Shown here piece after piece: positions 34,822-43,905 of a stretch of 64,000 nucleotides of DNA. The stretch spans positions 62,001-126,000 of the forward strand of contig CAIXXM010000051.1 of assembly GCA_903923395.1 (NCBI GenBank), given 5' to 3'. The first letter of the stretch is position 1, and each line of letters begins with the position of its first letter. This DNA comes from an uncultured Acidobacteriia bacterium (GTDB lineage: Bacteria > Acidobacteriota > Terriglobia > Bryobacterales > Bryobacteraceae). The notes below the pieces were generated by a model. It ran no database searches and was not told the origin of the DNA. It saw nothing but the letters and a program-made list of their open reading frames with translations. The translations under genes and the position numbers were made by a program.

Positions 34822-35175
34822 TTGAAATTCGTTGTGCGCAATGTGACCCGGGACACGGTTGTCGGCTGGTCCGTGGTTCTAGCCTCGTCGAGCGATCAGC
34901 GGCGGACTGGATTGTTGAAACATAAGGGTTTAGGTGTCGGGGAAGGCCTCTGGATTGTGCCGTGTGAAGCGATCCACACCTTCTTTATGAAGTTTGCGAT
35001 TGATGTTTTGTATGTGGATCGCAAGCGGGTTGTCCGGAAAACTGTGCGGGCATTGGGTCCGTGGAAACTTTCTGGATGTTGGGTGGCAAACTCGGTACTG
35101 GAACTTCCTGCCGGGGTGATTGATGCCACCGGGACACAGCCCGGCGACCAACTGGAATTCGTCAAAATTGAATAA
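34822..35175 (+). CDS. DUF192 family protein, first gene of the Tad operon
   Basis: A 117-residue protein (from TTG 34822) of the DUF192 family, recognisable from VRNVTRDTVVG, RRTGLLKHKGLGVGEGLWIVPCEAIHTFFMKFAIDVLYVDR and the ending ANSVLELPAGVIDATGTQPGDQLEF. Its biochemical role is unknown. The start is uncertain: TTG 34792, TTG 34822 (AGGG 4 nt ahead) and GTG 34834 are all in frame. A TATAAC hexamer at 34809-34814 could be a -10 site. It ends 7 nt before the TPR lipoprotein gene, placing it at the head of the pilus operon. Confidence 0.78.
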   Translation: MKFVVRNVTRDTVVGWSVVLASSSDQRRTGLLKHKGLGVGEGLWIVPCEAIHTFFMKFAIDVLYVDRKRVVRKTVRALGPWKLSGCWVANSVLELPAGVIDATGTQPGDQLEFVKIE

Positions 35176-35182
35176 TCTGATC

Positions 35183-36229
35183 ATGTTGTCTCCCGCCAAT
35201 TCGAAGTCCCGCCCGATGAGTGTGCGGCTGCTCGCGCTCGCCGCTCTGTCACTCGCCGTGACGGCTTGTGCGACCAAGACGACGGTCACTTCGTCCTACG
35301 GCCTGCCGACGGCGACGTCGAAGAGCACTACCCCTGTCGCCTCGACAATCGAACGGCAAGTGGTCAATGCCGTGGAATTGCCGGATGGGGATTTGGAGTT
35401 GAAGCTCCTCCGCCGGAAGGTGACGGACAATCCCACAGATTTGAAAGCCCGCCTCGCTCTTGTGAACTACTACCGCGAGCGTGGCTTCGGCGAAATCGCA
35501 GCAGAGCATCTGCGTCTGGCTTGTGAACGTACTCCTGATTCCGCTGAGGCGCATGTGGAACTGGCGCGGCTGCTGCACCGGCAGGGTGACCTCGAAGAGA
35601 GCTTGGCGGTTGTGAAGACCTTCGCTGAAAAGTATCCCGCCGCCGCGGCGCAGAGTGTTGAGGTTTGGGCCTGGCTCGGTCTCTTGCAGGATGAGTCAAA
35701 GGATTTCAAAGCCGGGGAAGCCGCGCACCGGAAGGCTCTGGCGCTGGCACCCAAACGGGACGATCTGCACAACAACCTCGGGTATTGTTTGCTGGAGCAG
35801 GGCCGGAAAGAGGACGCTGCCGCTGAGTTCCGCGAGGCGCTCAAGCTCAACAAGAACTCCGTCTTCGCCCGCGATAATCTCGGTCTAGCCACCACAGCCA
35901 ATCCCAAAGAGGCAGTGCTCCACTGGCAGTCCGTGTCAGATCCGGCCTCGGCACATAGCAATATGGCCGCTGTGCTGATCGAAGAGGGGAAATACCCCGA
36001 AGCCAGAAAAGAAATTGATGCTGCTTTGAGTTATAATCGGCAGCACCGCGCAGCCTTGGAAAATTTGGTCTTGCTTTCCCAACTCGATGGAAAGCCGGCA
36101 GCAGTGAAGCCTGTCGGTTCCAAGGCAGGGTGGTCTAAATTCCGCGCCGGATGGCAGCGGTTTTGGACCGGCAAGCCAGAAGATAAAGTTGATTCAACAG
36201 ATTCCGGGAAGGCAGTCGCTTCCCGATAA
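35183..36229 (+). CDS. TPR-repeat lipoprotein, TadD-like
   Basis: A 348-residue protein with a lipoprotein signal (LAALSLAVTAC, Cys about 29) and a run of tetratricopeptide repeats from about 80 to 310, such as DLKARLALVNYYRERGFGEIA and DDLHNNLGYCLLEQGRKEDAAAEFREALKLN. In Tad systems TadD is a TPR lipoprotein needed for secretin assembly; position directly before flp and architecture support the same role here. ATG 35183 or 35216 are both possible; the upstream frame overlaps DUF192. It ends 19 nt before the pilin start. Confidence 0.75.
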   Translation: MLSPANSKSRPMSVRLLALAALSLAVTACATKTTVTSSYGLPTATSKSTTPVASTIERQVVNAVELPDGDLELKLLRRKVTDNPTDLKARLALVNYYRERGFGEIAAEHLRLACERTPDSAEAHVELARLLHRQGDLEESLAVVKTFAEKYPAAAAQSVEVWAWLGLLQDESKDFKAGEAAHRKALALAPKRDDLHNNLGYCLLEQGRKEDAAAEFREALKLNKNSVFARDNLGLATTANPKEAVLHWQSVSDPASAHSNMAAVLIEEGKYPEARKEIDAALSYNRQHRAALENLVLLSQLDGKPAAVKPVGSKAGWSKFRAGWQRFWTGKPEDKVDSTDSGKAVASR

Positions 36230-36248
36230 AACCGGAGAAATAAAAGTC

Positions 36249-36455
36249 ATGAAGCTCTCGTTTCGCAATATCGCCAGCTTTACCGCCCGCTTCGTTCAGG
36301 ACGAACAGGGTCAGGATCTCGTGGAGTACGCTCTGATCGTCGCGGCCGTCGGCCTCGCGCTCATCACCACGGTCAACCAGTTGAGCCAGGGCATCATCAG
36401 CCTCTACTCCAGCATCACGGGTGATCTTTCGAGCATCGGCGCCACCGCGCAGTAA
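36249..36455 (+). CDS. flp: Flp-type pilin
   Basis: A 68-residue prepilin with a basic, Phe-containing leader and the Flp cleavage motif: Gly21 followed by QDLVEY, with Glu and Tyr at +5 and +6 of the mature protein. A hydrophobic helix (about 25-48) follows, then a Ser/Gln-rich tail. Mature length would be 47 residues, within the Flp range. GGAG lies 12-15 nt upstream of the ATG. It is the major subunit of the Tad pilus encoded downstream. Confidence 0.92.
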   Translation: MKLSFRNIASFTARFVQDEQGQDLVEYALIVAAVGLALITTVNQLSQGIISLYSSITGDLSSIGATAQ

Positions 36456-36486
36456 GTCTTTCTCCGGCAGATTCCAAGGTTCATTG

Positions 36487-38073
36487 GTGCAGGCCATTCA
36501 TACATCTGCGTCCACGGGGACACGTGTTTCCAGCGTGTTCCCGTCAGCGCGTCCGGCAGTCCGCCAAAGCGGCATTGCAGCGTCATGGCTTCTGCCTGAC
36601 CTTGCGATGGTGGCCGCGTTCGCGACGCTGGTGTATCTATTCGCCATGTTTGGCGGGATGACTGCTCTGTTCCGGGATTCTGACGCCGGCTGGCATATCC
36701 GCAACGGGGAAACCATCCTCGCCACGGGTCTGCTGCCGCGCGTGGACCCCTATTCGTTTTCGAAGGCGGGCTTGCCCTGGGTGAGTTGGGAATGGGTCGC
36801 GGATGTGGCTTCTGGATGGGTCCACCGGTCATGGGGACTTTCTGGAGTCGCCTGCATGTACGGCCTTGCGATCGCTGCGACAGTCTGGTTTTGGTTCAGA
36901 TTGAATTGGGTGGTCAAAGGGAACTTCCTGCTGGCCTGCCTCTTCGCCGCACCCATGCTCTCCACGGCGAATCTTCATTGGCTGGCCAGACCGCATGTGT
37001 TTGGCTGGCTCTTTCTGCTGGGTGGCATCTGGTACTGCGAGTCGCTGCGCAAGCAGCCCGGCAAGTTGGCGCTGGCCGCGGTGCTGGGCATCTCTGCATT
37101 GTGGGCCAACACGCACGGCAGCTTCTTCCTGGCTCCCGTCGTCGCCATGGTTTATGCGTGCGGCCACTGGTTCCGCGGGCTTCTTTGGGTGGATGCACGC
37201 CCCAGTTTTACGAAATCATTCTTACTCATTGCCGCAGCCTCCCTGCTGGGGACTTTCCTTAACCCCTACGGCTTGGACCTGCACCGTCATGTGCTGGCTT
37301 ATCTGGCGGATTCCCAATTGCTTGATCGAATTGGGGAATTCCAGACCTTTAACTTTCATGCAGAAGGTGCGGAGCAGATCATTCTCGCGCTCGGCCTCGG
37401 TTTCGCCGGCGGTATTGCGGCTCTGGCGGATCGCCGTCCGGAACGCTTTCTGCTGGCCGTTGTTTTGTTCGCCATGGCGCTGCGGACGGCAAGAACTCTG
37501 CCCATCGCTGCCCTGGTGCTGCTGCCTTTAGCCAACGGTTCTCTCACCGCCGTGCTGCGGGGTGCTGATGTCCGGTTCCGCAAGGGTTTGGCGTCGGTCC
37601 TTGACTACGGTGATTCTCTCCGCCGGCTCGATTGCCGCTTCCATGGGGCCGCGTTGGTGCCGGTGGTCGCGGTACTGCTGTTCGCCGCGTTGAGAACTCC
37701 TGTAGCGCAGGCACAAACCGGATTTCCGAAAGATCAGTTTCCGGTGGCTGCCTCGCAAGCCGTGGAAAGTCTGCCTGCGGAAGCGCGTTTGTTTTCGCCG
37801 GATAAGTTCGGTGGCTATTTGATTTACCGTTTTGCCGGTCAGAGAAAAGTCTTTTTCGACGGCCGGAGTGATTTTTATGGAGCCAGCTTCCTGAAGGATT
37901 ACGGACGCATGGTGCAAGTACGGCCTGGCTGGGAACAGCAATGGAACAGCTGGGGATTTACACACGCGCTGCTGCCGCGCGATTATTCGCTGATTCCCGC
38001 TCTCGAAGCGGGCGGCTGGAAAGAGATCTATAGGGACGGCACCTCCGTCCTGCTGGAGTCCTTGAGGAACTGA
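36487..38073 (+). CDS. GT-C-like polytopic membrane protein within the Tad operon
   Basis: About 528 residues with ten or more TM helices. The first large loop after TM1 has FRDSDAGWHIRNGETILATG and DPYSFSKAGLPWVSWEWV, the arrangement of an acidic motif after the first TM seen in GT-C glycosyltransferases. A short soluble C-terminal domain (about 410-528) includes the segments LFSPDKFGGYLIYRF and VFFDGRSDFYG. It is not a known Tad component; a pilin glycosyltransferase is one possibility. The start is uncertain: GTG 36487 is chosen to clear the pilin, ATG 36604 is another choice. The stop overlaps cpaB by one base (TGATG). Confidence 0.68.
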   Translation: MQAIHTSASTGTRVSSVFPSARPAVRQSGIAASWLLPDLAMVAAFATLVYLFAMFGGMTALFRDSDAGWHIRNGETILATGLLPRVDPYSFSKAGLPWVSWEWVADVASGWVHRSWGLSGVACMYGLAIAATVWFWFRLNWVVKGNFLLACLFAAPMLSTANLHWLARPHVFGWLFLLGGIWYCESLRKQPGKLALAAVLGISALWANTHGSFFLAPVVAMVYACGHWFRGLLWVDARPSFTKSFLLIAAASLLGTFLNPYGLDLHRHVLAYLADSQLLDRIGEFQTFNFHAEGAEQIILALGLGFAGGIAALADRRPERFLLAVVLFAMALRTARTLPIAALVLLPLANGSLTAVLRGADVRFRKGLASVLDYGDSLRRLDCRFHGAALVPVVAVLLFAALRTPVAQAQTGFPKDQFPVAASQAVESLPAEARLFSPDKFGGYLIYRFAGQRKVFFDGRSDFYGASFLKDYGRMVQVRPGWEQQWNSWGFTHALLPRDYSLIPALEAGGWKEIYRDGTSVLLESLRN

Positions 38074-38966
38074 TGGATCGCCAACGCATCATTTTGCTGT
38101 TTGCCGGAGCCTGGATCTCAGCTGGTTTGCTGAGCTGGTTCCTCTATGTCAACACCATCGCGCCCAAGCCCGATGTCCGCACGGCGGTAATTGCCGTGAC
38201 CAAGGACCTCGACGTTGGTGCCATGGTGAGAAAGGCTGACTTGAAGCGCATCTCCGTGCTTCAGAAAGATATCCCGAAAGGGGCCATCTTCTCGGAGAAA
38301 GACGCTCTCGGCCGCGCGGTGCTTTATCCTGTTGCCGCGAATGAAACCCTGGTGACCACGAAGCTCGCGAAACTCGCCGGCGCGGAAGGAATCCCCGCCA
38401 CGATTGACGCCGGAATGCGTGCTGTCTCCGTGTCCATCACCGATGTCAGCGGCGTGGGAGGCCTGATCCTTCCCGGCTCTCACGTGGACGTGCTCTACAC
38501 TCACCCCGGCAACGTCACCGAGGCGATCACCACCACTCTTCTCGAAGACGTGAAGGTTCTCGCTTACGGCCGCCAGACGCAGGTCGGCCAGGTGATTGAC
38601 CCGAAACTTCCCAAGATGCCAGTAGCCACGCTCGTGATGAATCCAGAGCAGGCACAGAAGCTGGAACTGGCGAAGAATGAGGGCAAGATCAGTTTGTCTC
38701 TCCGGAATCCGCTCGACAAATCCTACGCGACCGGCCTCAAGCCCATGGGCGCCGATGTGCTGGATCCGGAATATCAAGATCGTCTGGACAAGGCGCGCCG
38801 CCGCGCCGGTATGCGTACTGCTGCCGATATTCAGAAAGCCATGGCAGATGCCGGCCCCAAACCTGCACCTCCCGTCAAAGTTGTGAAAGCAGAACCGCCG
38901 CCACCGCGCGCCGTCGTTGACGTATACCGCGGTGAAAAACACGTCCAGGAAGTTTTCCATGATTAA
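38073..38966 (+). CDS. cpaB: Flp pilus assembly protein CpaB/RcpC
   Basis: A 297-residue protein with an N-terminal TM helix (about 8-27) and a SAF domain (about 38-105, VTKDLDVGAMVRKADLKRISV), followed by the CpaB-specific region with AVSVSITDVSGVGGLILPGSHVDVL. CpaB stabilises or anchors the secretin. The C-terminal tail is Pro/Lys-rich. It overlaps the previous gene by one base and cpaC by 8 bases, so the genes are translationally coupled. Confidence 0.9.
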   Translation: MDRQRIILLFAGAWISAGLLSWFLYVNTIAPKPDVRTAVIAVTKDLDVGAMVRKADLKRISVLQKDIPKGAIFSEKDALGRAVLYPVAANETLVTTKLAKLAGAEGIPATIDAGMRAVSVSITDVSGVGGLILPGSHVDVLYTHPGNVTEAITTTLLEDVKVLAYGRQTQVGQVIDPKLPKMPVATLVMNPEQAQKLELAKNEGKISLSLRNPLDKSYATGLKPMGADVLDPEYQDRLDKARRRAGMRTAADIQKAMADAGPKPAPPVKVVKAEPPPPRAVVDVYRGEKHVQEVFHD

Positions 38967-40344
38967 TCGGCACATGTTGTCCGCAGCCCTGCTGCTGGTC
39001 CTGCCGCTCGGTTGTCTGCAAGCCCAGACCACACCTGCGGCGAGTTCTCCCATCAAGCTCGAAATCATCGCCGGCCGCGGCGAATTGAAGACCTTCGCCA
39101 CTGACGTGAAGCAGGTTGCCGCGGCGGAGCCCAAGATTGCCGATGTCATCGTCATTTCGCCCCGCGAAGTGATGATCAACGCCAAGGCAGCGGGCAAGAC
39201 CACCGTCATCATCTGGGAAGGGACCAAACCTGTCCAGTATCTGGTGGACGTGGTTCCTGACAACGGCGACTTCGACACCTTCAAAGCCGACCTGGCTGCT
39301 CAACTTCCCGGCGCGAAGATTGTTGTTTCCGGCAAAGGGGAAACCATCACCCTGACCGGCACCACCACCAGCGCAGCGCAAACCAAACAGGCCGCTGCCA
39401 TCGCACAGAGCCGGGCCAAGACGGTCGTCAACATGTTGACGAATCCGCCGGAGCCGGAACCGCGCCAGATCGTCTTGCAGGTGAAGTTTGCCGCGCTCGA
39501 CCGCAGCACGCTCACGCAGCTCGGCTTCAATCTCTTCAGCCGCAACGGCACGCTGATCGGCGAAGCGACAACGCAGCAGTTCCAGAGCCCGCGCTTCAGC
39601 CAGTTGCAGTATCAGAACGGCGCGTTCTCCAACACCTCTGTGAACTTTGCCGATCTGTTGAATTTCTTCGTCTACCGGCCTGACCTGAACATCGGTGCCA
39701 CCATCAAAGCGCTGCAGGAGAATGACGTTCTGCAGATCCTCGCTGAACCGAATCTCATCACCGTGGAAGGCAAGGAGGCCAGCTTCCTCGCCGGCGGTTC
39801 GTTCCCCTTTCCCGTGCTAACCACCACGTCCACCGGCGGTTCCACTTCGCCTGTGATCACGGTGCAGTTCAAGCCCTTCGGCGTGCAGTTGAACTTCACC
39901 CCGACGGTGACGCCGCAGGGTTCCATTGACCTGAAGGTGGCACCGGAAGTCAGTTCTCTCGATTACTCGAACGGTGTTACCCTGCAAGGCTTCCTGATCC
40001 CTGCGCTCTCGCAACGCAAGGCCGAGACCGAAGTTGTCCTGAAGGACGGCGAAAGCTTCGCGATTGCCGGTCTGATTGACAACCGTGTCGTGGAGACCAT
40101 GTCGAAGGTCCCCGGTTTCGGTAACATCCCGATCCTCGGCAAGCTCTTCAGCAGCCGCTCCACCACCAAGAGCGAAACCGAACTCCTGGTTGTGGTTACT
40201 CCGCGGTTCGTGAAGCCTCTCACGGCGGAAGAAAAGGCAGCGATGCCGGACTTCCCGATCACCTTCCTCCCGAAGCCGGTGGACAAGAACAAGAAGAAGA
40301 AAGCTGCATTCGTTGGACCCCGTGGCCAGCAGGAACCCAATTAA
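38959..40344 (+). CDS. cpaC: Tad secretin CpaC/RcpA
   Basis: A 461-residue secretin with a signal peptide (about 1-20). The N-terminal pilus-type domain (about 30-105) holds IADVIVISPREVMINAKAAGKTTVIIWEG. A BON-like segment (about 115-150) follows, then the secretin domain (about 240-425) with VEGKEASFLAGGSFPFPV and KDGESFAIAGLID ... KVPGFGNIPILGKLFSSR. It forms the outer-membrane channel for the pilus. ATG 38959 is fixed by AGGAAG 7 nt upstream and excludes the longer frame from 38917. The tail is Lys-rich. Confidence 0.93.
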   Translation: MINRHMLSAALLLVLPLGCLQAQTTPAASSPIKLEIIAGRGELKTFATDVKQVAAAEPKIADVIVISPREVMINAKAAGKTTVIIWEGTKPVQYLVDVVPDNGDFDTFKADLAAQLPGAKIVVSGKGETITLTGTTTSAAQTKQAAAIAQSRAKTVVNMLTNPPEPEPRQIVLQVKFAALDRSTLTQLGFNLFSRNGTLIGEATTQQFQSPRFSQLQYQNGAFSNTSVNFADLLNFFVYRPDLNIGATIKALQENDVLQILAEPNLITVEGKEASFLAGGSFPFPVLTTTSTGGSTSPVITVQFKPFGVQLNFTPTVTPQGSIDLKVAPEVSSLDYSNGVTLQGFLIPALSQRKAETEVVLKDGESFAIAGLIDNRVVETMSKVPGFGNIPILGKLFSSRSTTKSETELLVVVTPRFVKPLTAEEKAAMPDFPITFLPKPVDKNKKKKAAFVGPRGQQEPN

Positions 40345-41644
40345 GCTTGCGGATGATCTCCAGCCGCGCCGGGGAGCAGGCAACTGCTCACGGCGTGGTG
40401 CCATGTCCATTCAGTTCCTGATCATCATGGTTCCCGTGATCTTCGGGATGATGGGCTTCGCTCTCGATCTGGGCCGCCTCTATCTGGTGCGCTCGGAATT
40501 GACTGACGCAGCCACCACCATGGCTGTGGCAGCCGCATCCCGTTTGAACGGAACTGTGCAGGCTTCTTCGACAGCTGGATCCATCGCGCAATCCGTTCTG
40601 GATGACACCCTGGGCACGGCGGCCAAATTCAATTACGGCAGTGTTTTGCTGGGAGACAGCAGCAATTTTCTTCAAAGCACCACACCACAGGTATCGCTGT
40701 TCGCGACTGCCGCTGATGCCATTAGTTCGGTAAGTACTCCGTCCGCGAATACTGCGGATGGCACCACTGCCCGCCATGTTGCCGTGAATGTGACGGCGGA
40801 AGCTCCCTTGCTGTACTGGGCGCTGCTGGCGCTGGGGCAAACACGCAAGACGACCATCGCCGCTGCCGCCGTGGCTGGAGTAAGTGCCCCGGTCTGTACC
40901 GCCTGCGCCATTGTCCCAATGGCGATTGCCGCGATCAGCACCGCGGATACGACCGACTTCGGCTTTGTCGCAGGCACACGTTATTCCTTCAACATGCAGT
41001 GTACAGGCGCACAGCCTGCGCTCCTTTCCGGTGGTGTGACGCGGGTGCCTTACCTGCTCATTGACCGCTATGACACCTCCAGTGCGTTTGATGAAACGCA
41101 GCAGTTATTCCGCGATGGTGCCCAGGGCATGGTTTACTCCCCGAATATCACCCAGTGCTCCACCATCGGCACCACGGAGAATATCTGGGCGACAGCCACT
41201 CCGCGCGGTTGCAATGCGGGTGTTTCTCCTTCTGTGCTCGACTATCTCTGCGGGATCAGTTCCCGCATGGATGACAATACTCCGTCAGGCTGTTCGGTAG
41301 TTACAGATGTGGCGACCATCGCCACGGCTTATAACCAGGACATTGATCCGACGGACCTAGACGATTACACGCAGTACGTGGGCAATAACCGGCGCGTGAT
41401 TACCGTCGCGATTGTGGATGCGCTCTCCACCGCTGCTTCCACCATGAACGTGTTGGGCTTCCGCCAGTTCCTGCTGGAACCTACACCCGGCAATACGGCG
41501 AACCCGACCGCGAATAACCCTTCAGATGCGAACGGCCGCTTTGTCGCGCTCTATCTGGGCACGGTCATGCCGGTCCAGAGCGGTAGTTTTGGCGGTACCT
41601 GCGGCGTGACTTCCGGCCCTGGAAAGGTGGTTATCCACAGATGA
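40322..41644 (+). CDS. TadG-like pilus assembly protein
   Basis: About 440 residues. The N-terminal region has RRGAMSIQFLIIMVPVIFGMMGFALDLGRLY, the TadE/TadG-type motif of a hydrophobic helix preceded by basic residues and Gly. The remaining 370 residues are an exposed, Ser/Thr/Ala-rich domain with a CTAC pair (in APVCTACAIVP) and scattered cysteines that may form disulfides. No von Willebrand A motif (DxSxS) is seen, unlike Actinobacillus TadG. The start is uncertain: GTG 40322 keeps the basic segment before the helix; ATG 40403 would remove it. It overlaps cpaC upstream and the next gene (ATGA). Confidence 0.75.
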   Translation: MASRNPIKLADDLQPRRGAGNCSRRGAMSIQFLIIMVPVIFGMMGFALDLGRLYLVRSELTDAATTMAVAAASRLNGTVQASSTAGSIAQSVLDDTLGTAAKFNYGSVLLGDSSNFLQSTTPQVSLFATAADAISSVSTPSANTADGTTARHVAVNVTAEAPLLYWALLALGQTRKTTIAAAAVAGVSAPVCTACAIVPMAIAAISTADTTDFGFVAGTRYSFNMQCTGAQPALLSGGVTRVPYLLIDRYDTSSAFDETQQLFRDGAQGMVYSPNITQCSTIGTTENIWATATPRGCNAGVSPSVLDYLCGISSRMDDNTPSGCSVVTDVATIATAYNQDIDPTDLDDYTQYVGNNRRVITVAIVDALSTAASTMNVLGFRQFLLEPTPGNTANPTANNPSDANGRFVALYLGTVMPVQSGSFGGTCGVTSGPGKVVIHR

Positions 41645-42150
41645 TCTCCGCTTTCCGTTCCCGCAAGGGCAGTGCTGTGATTGAAGGCCCTGCCGCTGCT
41701 CTGATTATTGTGGTTCTGATGGCCGGCATGGTCGAGGTGGCGAAGATCGGCATCACTTACTACAGCCTGAAGAAGACCATGTTCACTATCGCCCGCTATG
41801 TGGCGACGCAACAGGGCGTAAACTTTTGTGATCCGGCTGACCCCACGGTCACTGCGGCGATCAATCTTGGCATGACGGGAACCACCGATAACTCCGCACC
41901 GGTGATTATTCCGAATTTAACGCCGGATATGTTCGCGATTACCATTGAACGCGTTGACCCAAGTGCTTTTGCTCTGACTCCCTGTGATTGCAGCATCACC
42001 GGCTGCGATATTTCGCAGGGCGGCGGCTTCCCGGATTATGTCGTTGTTACCATGCCCAACGGCTATACTTTCTCGCCTAAAATCCCCTTCACCACAGTGG
42101 AACCGTTTCCGCTGAAACCAATCGTGAAGATTCCGTTTGGGGGCTCTTAA
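41641..42150 (+). CDS. TadE-like pseudopilin
   Basis: A 169-residue protein with the TadE pattern at its N-terminus: RSRKGSAVIEGPAAALIIVVLMAGMVEVAK, i.e. a Gly followed by a Glu at +5 and a hydrophobic helix. The exposed domain has four cysteines including CDC (in TPCDCSITGCD). In other Tad systems TadE-type proteins are processed by TadV. Its ATG overlaps the preceding stop by 4 nt and its stop is 1 nt before the next start. Confidence 0.85.
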   Translation: MISAFRSRKGSAVIEGPAAALIIVVLMAGMVEVAKIGITYYSLKKTMFTIARYVATQQGVNFCDPADPTVTAAINLGMTGTTDNSAPVIIPNLTPDMFAITIERVDPSAFALTPCDCSITGCDISQGGGFPDYVVVTMPNGYTFSPKIPFTTVEPFPLKPIVKIPFGGS

Positions 42151-42151
42151 C

Positions 42152-42664
42152 ATGCCCAGCAGGAATCGTTCTTCGCGCGCCGGCCAGACCATTGTGGAAT
42201 TCCCGCTGCTTTATGTCGGCATCCTGCTGCCGCTGACATTCGGCATCGTTTATGCAGCGCAAATGTACTGGGTCTGGAACAGCATGGTGGAGTTCACGCG
42301 CCAGGGTGCCAGGTATGCCGCCACCCACTGCTGGCAGACAGACACCAGCAATGTGATTACGTATATGCAGGGCAATGTGCCCCTGACCGTGGATATCGCC
42401 CAGTTCCAGAATGGACAGGCGACCATCAACGTGAACTACTATCAGCGCGACCCCTCATCTGGCGTATTGAATCCTTTTACCTGCGATGGTGATTGCACCT
42501 CCAACTGCGTGCCGGATACCGTAACCATCACCATCAGCGGTTACCAATTCAGTCATTTTGTGGGCTTTCTCAAGCTCCCCCCGGTTGTCATGCCGGAATT
42601 TCTGACTACCATGCCCATTGAGAGCAATGGGTGCGACCCCGAACTGAACGTTTGCAATCCCTGA
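42152..42664 (+). CDS. tadE: TadE-like pseudopilin
   Basis: A 170-residue protein. The N-terminus SSRAGQTIVEFPLLYVGILLPLTFGIVYAAQ is the canonical TadE domain (Gly, then Glu at +5, Phe at +6, then a TM helix), followed by RQGARYAATHCW. The remaining domain has four cysteines including CDGDC. ATG 42152 is used; an upstream TTG at 42137 is in frame but overlaps the previous gene. It is followed by the ATPase TadZ after 16 nt. Confidence 0.9.
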   Translation: MPSRNRSSRAGQTIVEFPLLYVGILLPLTFGIVYAAQMYWVWNSMVEFTRQGARYAATHCWQTDTSNVITYMQGNVPLTVDIAQFQNGQATINVNYYQRDPSSGVLNPFTCDGDCTSNCVPDTVTITISGYQFSHFVGFLKLPPVVMPEFLTTMPIESNGCDPELNVCNP

Positions 42665-42680
42665 GAGGCAGCCGAAAACT

Positions 42681-43862
42681 ATGTCCACCCCCTTCGTTTT
42701 GATGATCGCTTCGAGTGACGAACACTTCCGTGAAATGGTGAAGGACAACCTTCTGAACATTCCGGATTCGAAGGTCGCTTCTGAATATCAGGAAGTCTCT
42801 CCGAACCTCTATGTCCGTGTGCTGCAGGATGCGGAGCGCCATCCGAACTCCGCTGTAATCATCGACCTCGCCGGCGATACGGAACAGGGTCTGAAGTCAC
42901 TGGAACGGCTCAAGCAGGCGGCTCCGGACATGTATGTCATCGCTTCCCACTATCACGTGGATTCCGACACCGTGATTGCCGCGATGCGCATGGGGGCAAA
43001 TGATTTCCTCTTGCAGCCGCTGAAACGTACGGAATTCCGCGAAGCCGTGGCCCGCTTTGAGCGCGCACCGAAGCGCGTCATCACCACGGAAAGCAAACTC
43101 GGCAAGGTCTATACCTTCCTCGGCACGAAGGGAGGTTGCGGCACCACCACTCTGGCCGCGAACTTCATCGCGGTGCAGGCGCAGCGAAAGAACAGTGTGG
43201 TCGGCATTGATTTGGACTGGACCGCCAATGATCTCGCGATGCAGTTCGGCGTGACGGCACAGAACTCCCTCGCCGAAGTTGGCGACAATCTGAACCGGAT
43301 GGATCAGGCGCTCTTCGAAAGTCTGGTGACCCGTGAGAACCTCGGTTCGTACCTCATCGGACCGCAGGAATCGCTGGAAGCGCGCGGCTATTTCTCTGAA
43401 GCGATGTTCCGCGACCTCGGCACCTTCCTCATCGAAAACTATGACAACACCGTGGTCGATGCAGGCAAGATGATTTCCGATGAGGTTGTGCTCGCGGCAT
43501 GCGAGGTTTCGACCACGATCTTCCTGGTGGTCACGCAGGAATACGCATCGATCCGGAATGCGCAGCGCTACATGGGTGTGCTGGTCCGCTCCGGCTACAC
43601 CAATGAGCAAATCAAAGTTGTGGTGAACAAGTACAACAAGAAGGCCAGTTCGACGCTTGCTTCGCTTGCACAGATCCAGCAGACGCTGAACCAGCCGGTG
43701 TTCTACGGCATTCCTGATTCCCCGGCCTTTACGGCGGCGATCAACAAGGCGCGGCCTCTGGTGACGGATCGCCAGGCGGCGCCGGAAGTGGACAAGTCGT
43801 TCCGTGCGTTTGTGGACAAGGCAACCAAGGCGCAGGGCCCGGTCCTTGCGAAATCGGCGTAG
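42681..43862 (+). CDS. cpaE: CpaE/TadZ pilus-localisation ATPase
   Basis: A 393-residue protein. Residues 1-130 form a receiver-like domain (VLMIASSDEHFREM, SAVIIDLAGD, ANDFLLQPLKRTEF); an Asp is present at the expected strand end but phosphorylation is not assured. Residues about 140-380 are a ParA/MinD-type ATPase with Walker A LGTKGGCGTTTLAANF. CpaE/TadZ places the Tad complex at its site in the cell. It precedes cpaF by 43 nt. Confidence 0.92.
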   Translation: MSTPFVLMIASSDEHFREMVKDNLLNIPDSKVASEYQEVSPNLYVRVLQDAERHPNSAVIIDLAGDTEQGLKSLERLKQAAPDMYVIASHYHVDSDTVIAAMRMGANDFLLQPLKRTEFREAVARFERAPKRVITTESKLGKVYTFLGTKGGCGTTTLAANFIAVQAQRKNSVVGIDLDWTANDLAMQFGVTAQNSLAEVGDNLNRMDQALFESLVTRENLGSYLIGPQESLEARGYFSEAMFRDLGTFLIENYDNTVVDAGKMISDEVVLAACEVSTTIFLVVTQEYASIRNAQRYMGVLVRSGYTNEQIKVVVNKYNKKASSTLASLAQIQQTLNQPVFYGIPDSPAFTAAINKARPLVTDRQAAPEVDKSFRAFVDKATKAQGPVLAKSA

Positions 43863-43905
43863 TCATCATGCGATCATGTAGCTCAAGGAACGGGGATTCT
43901 ATAGC

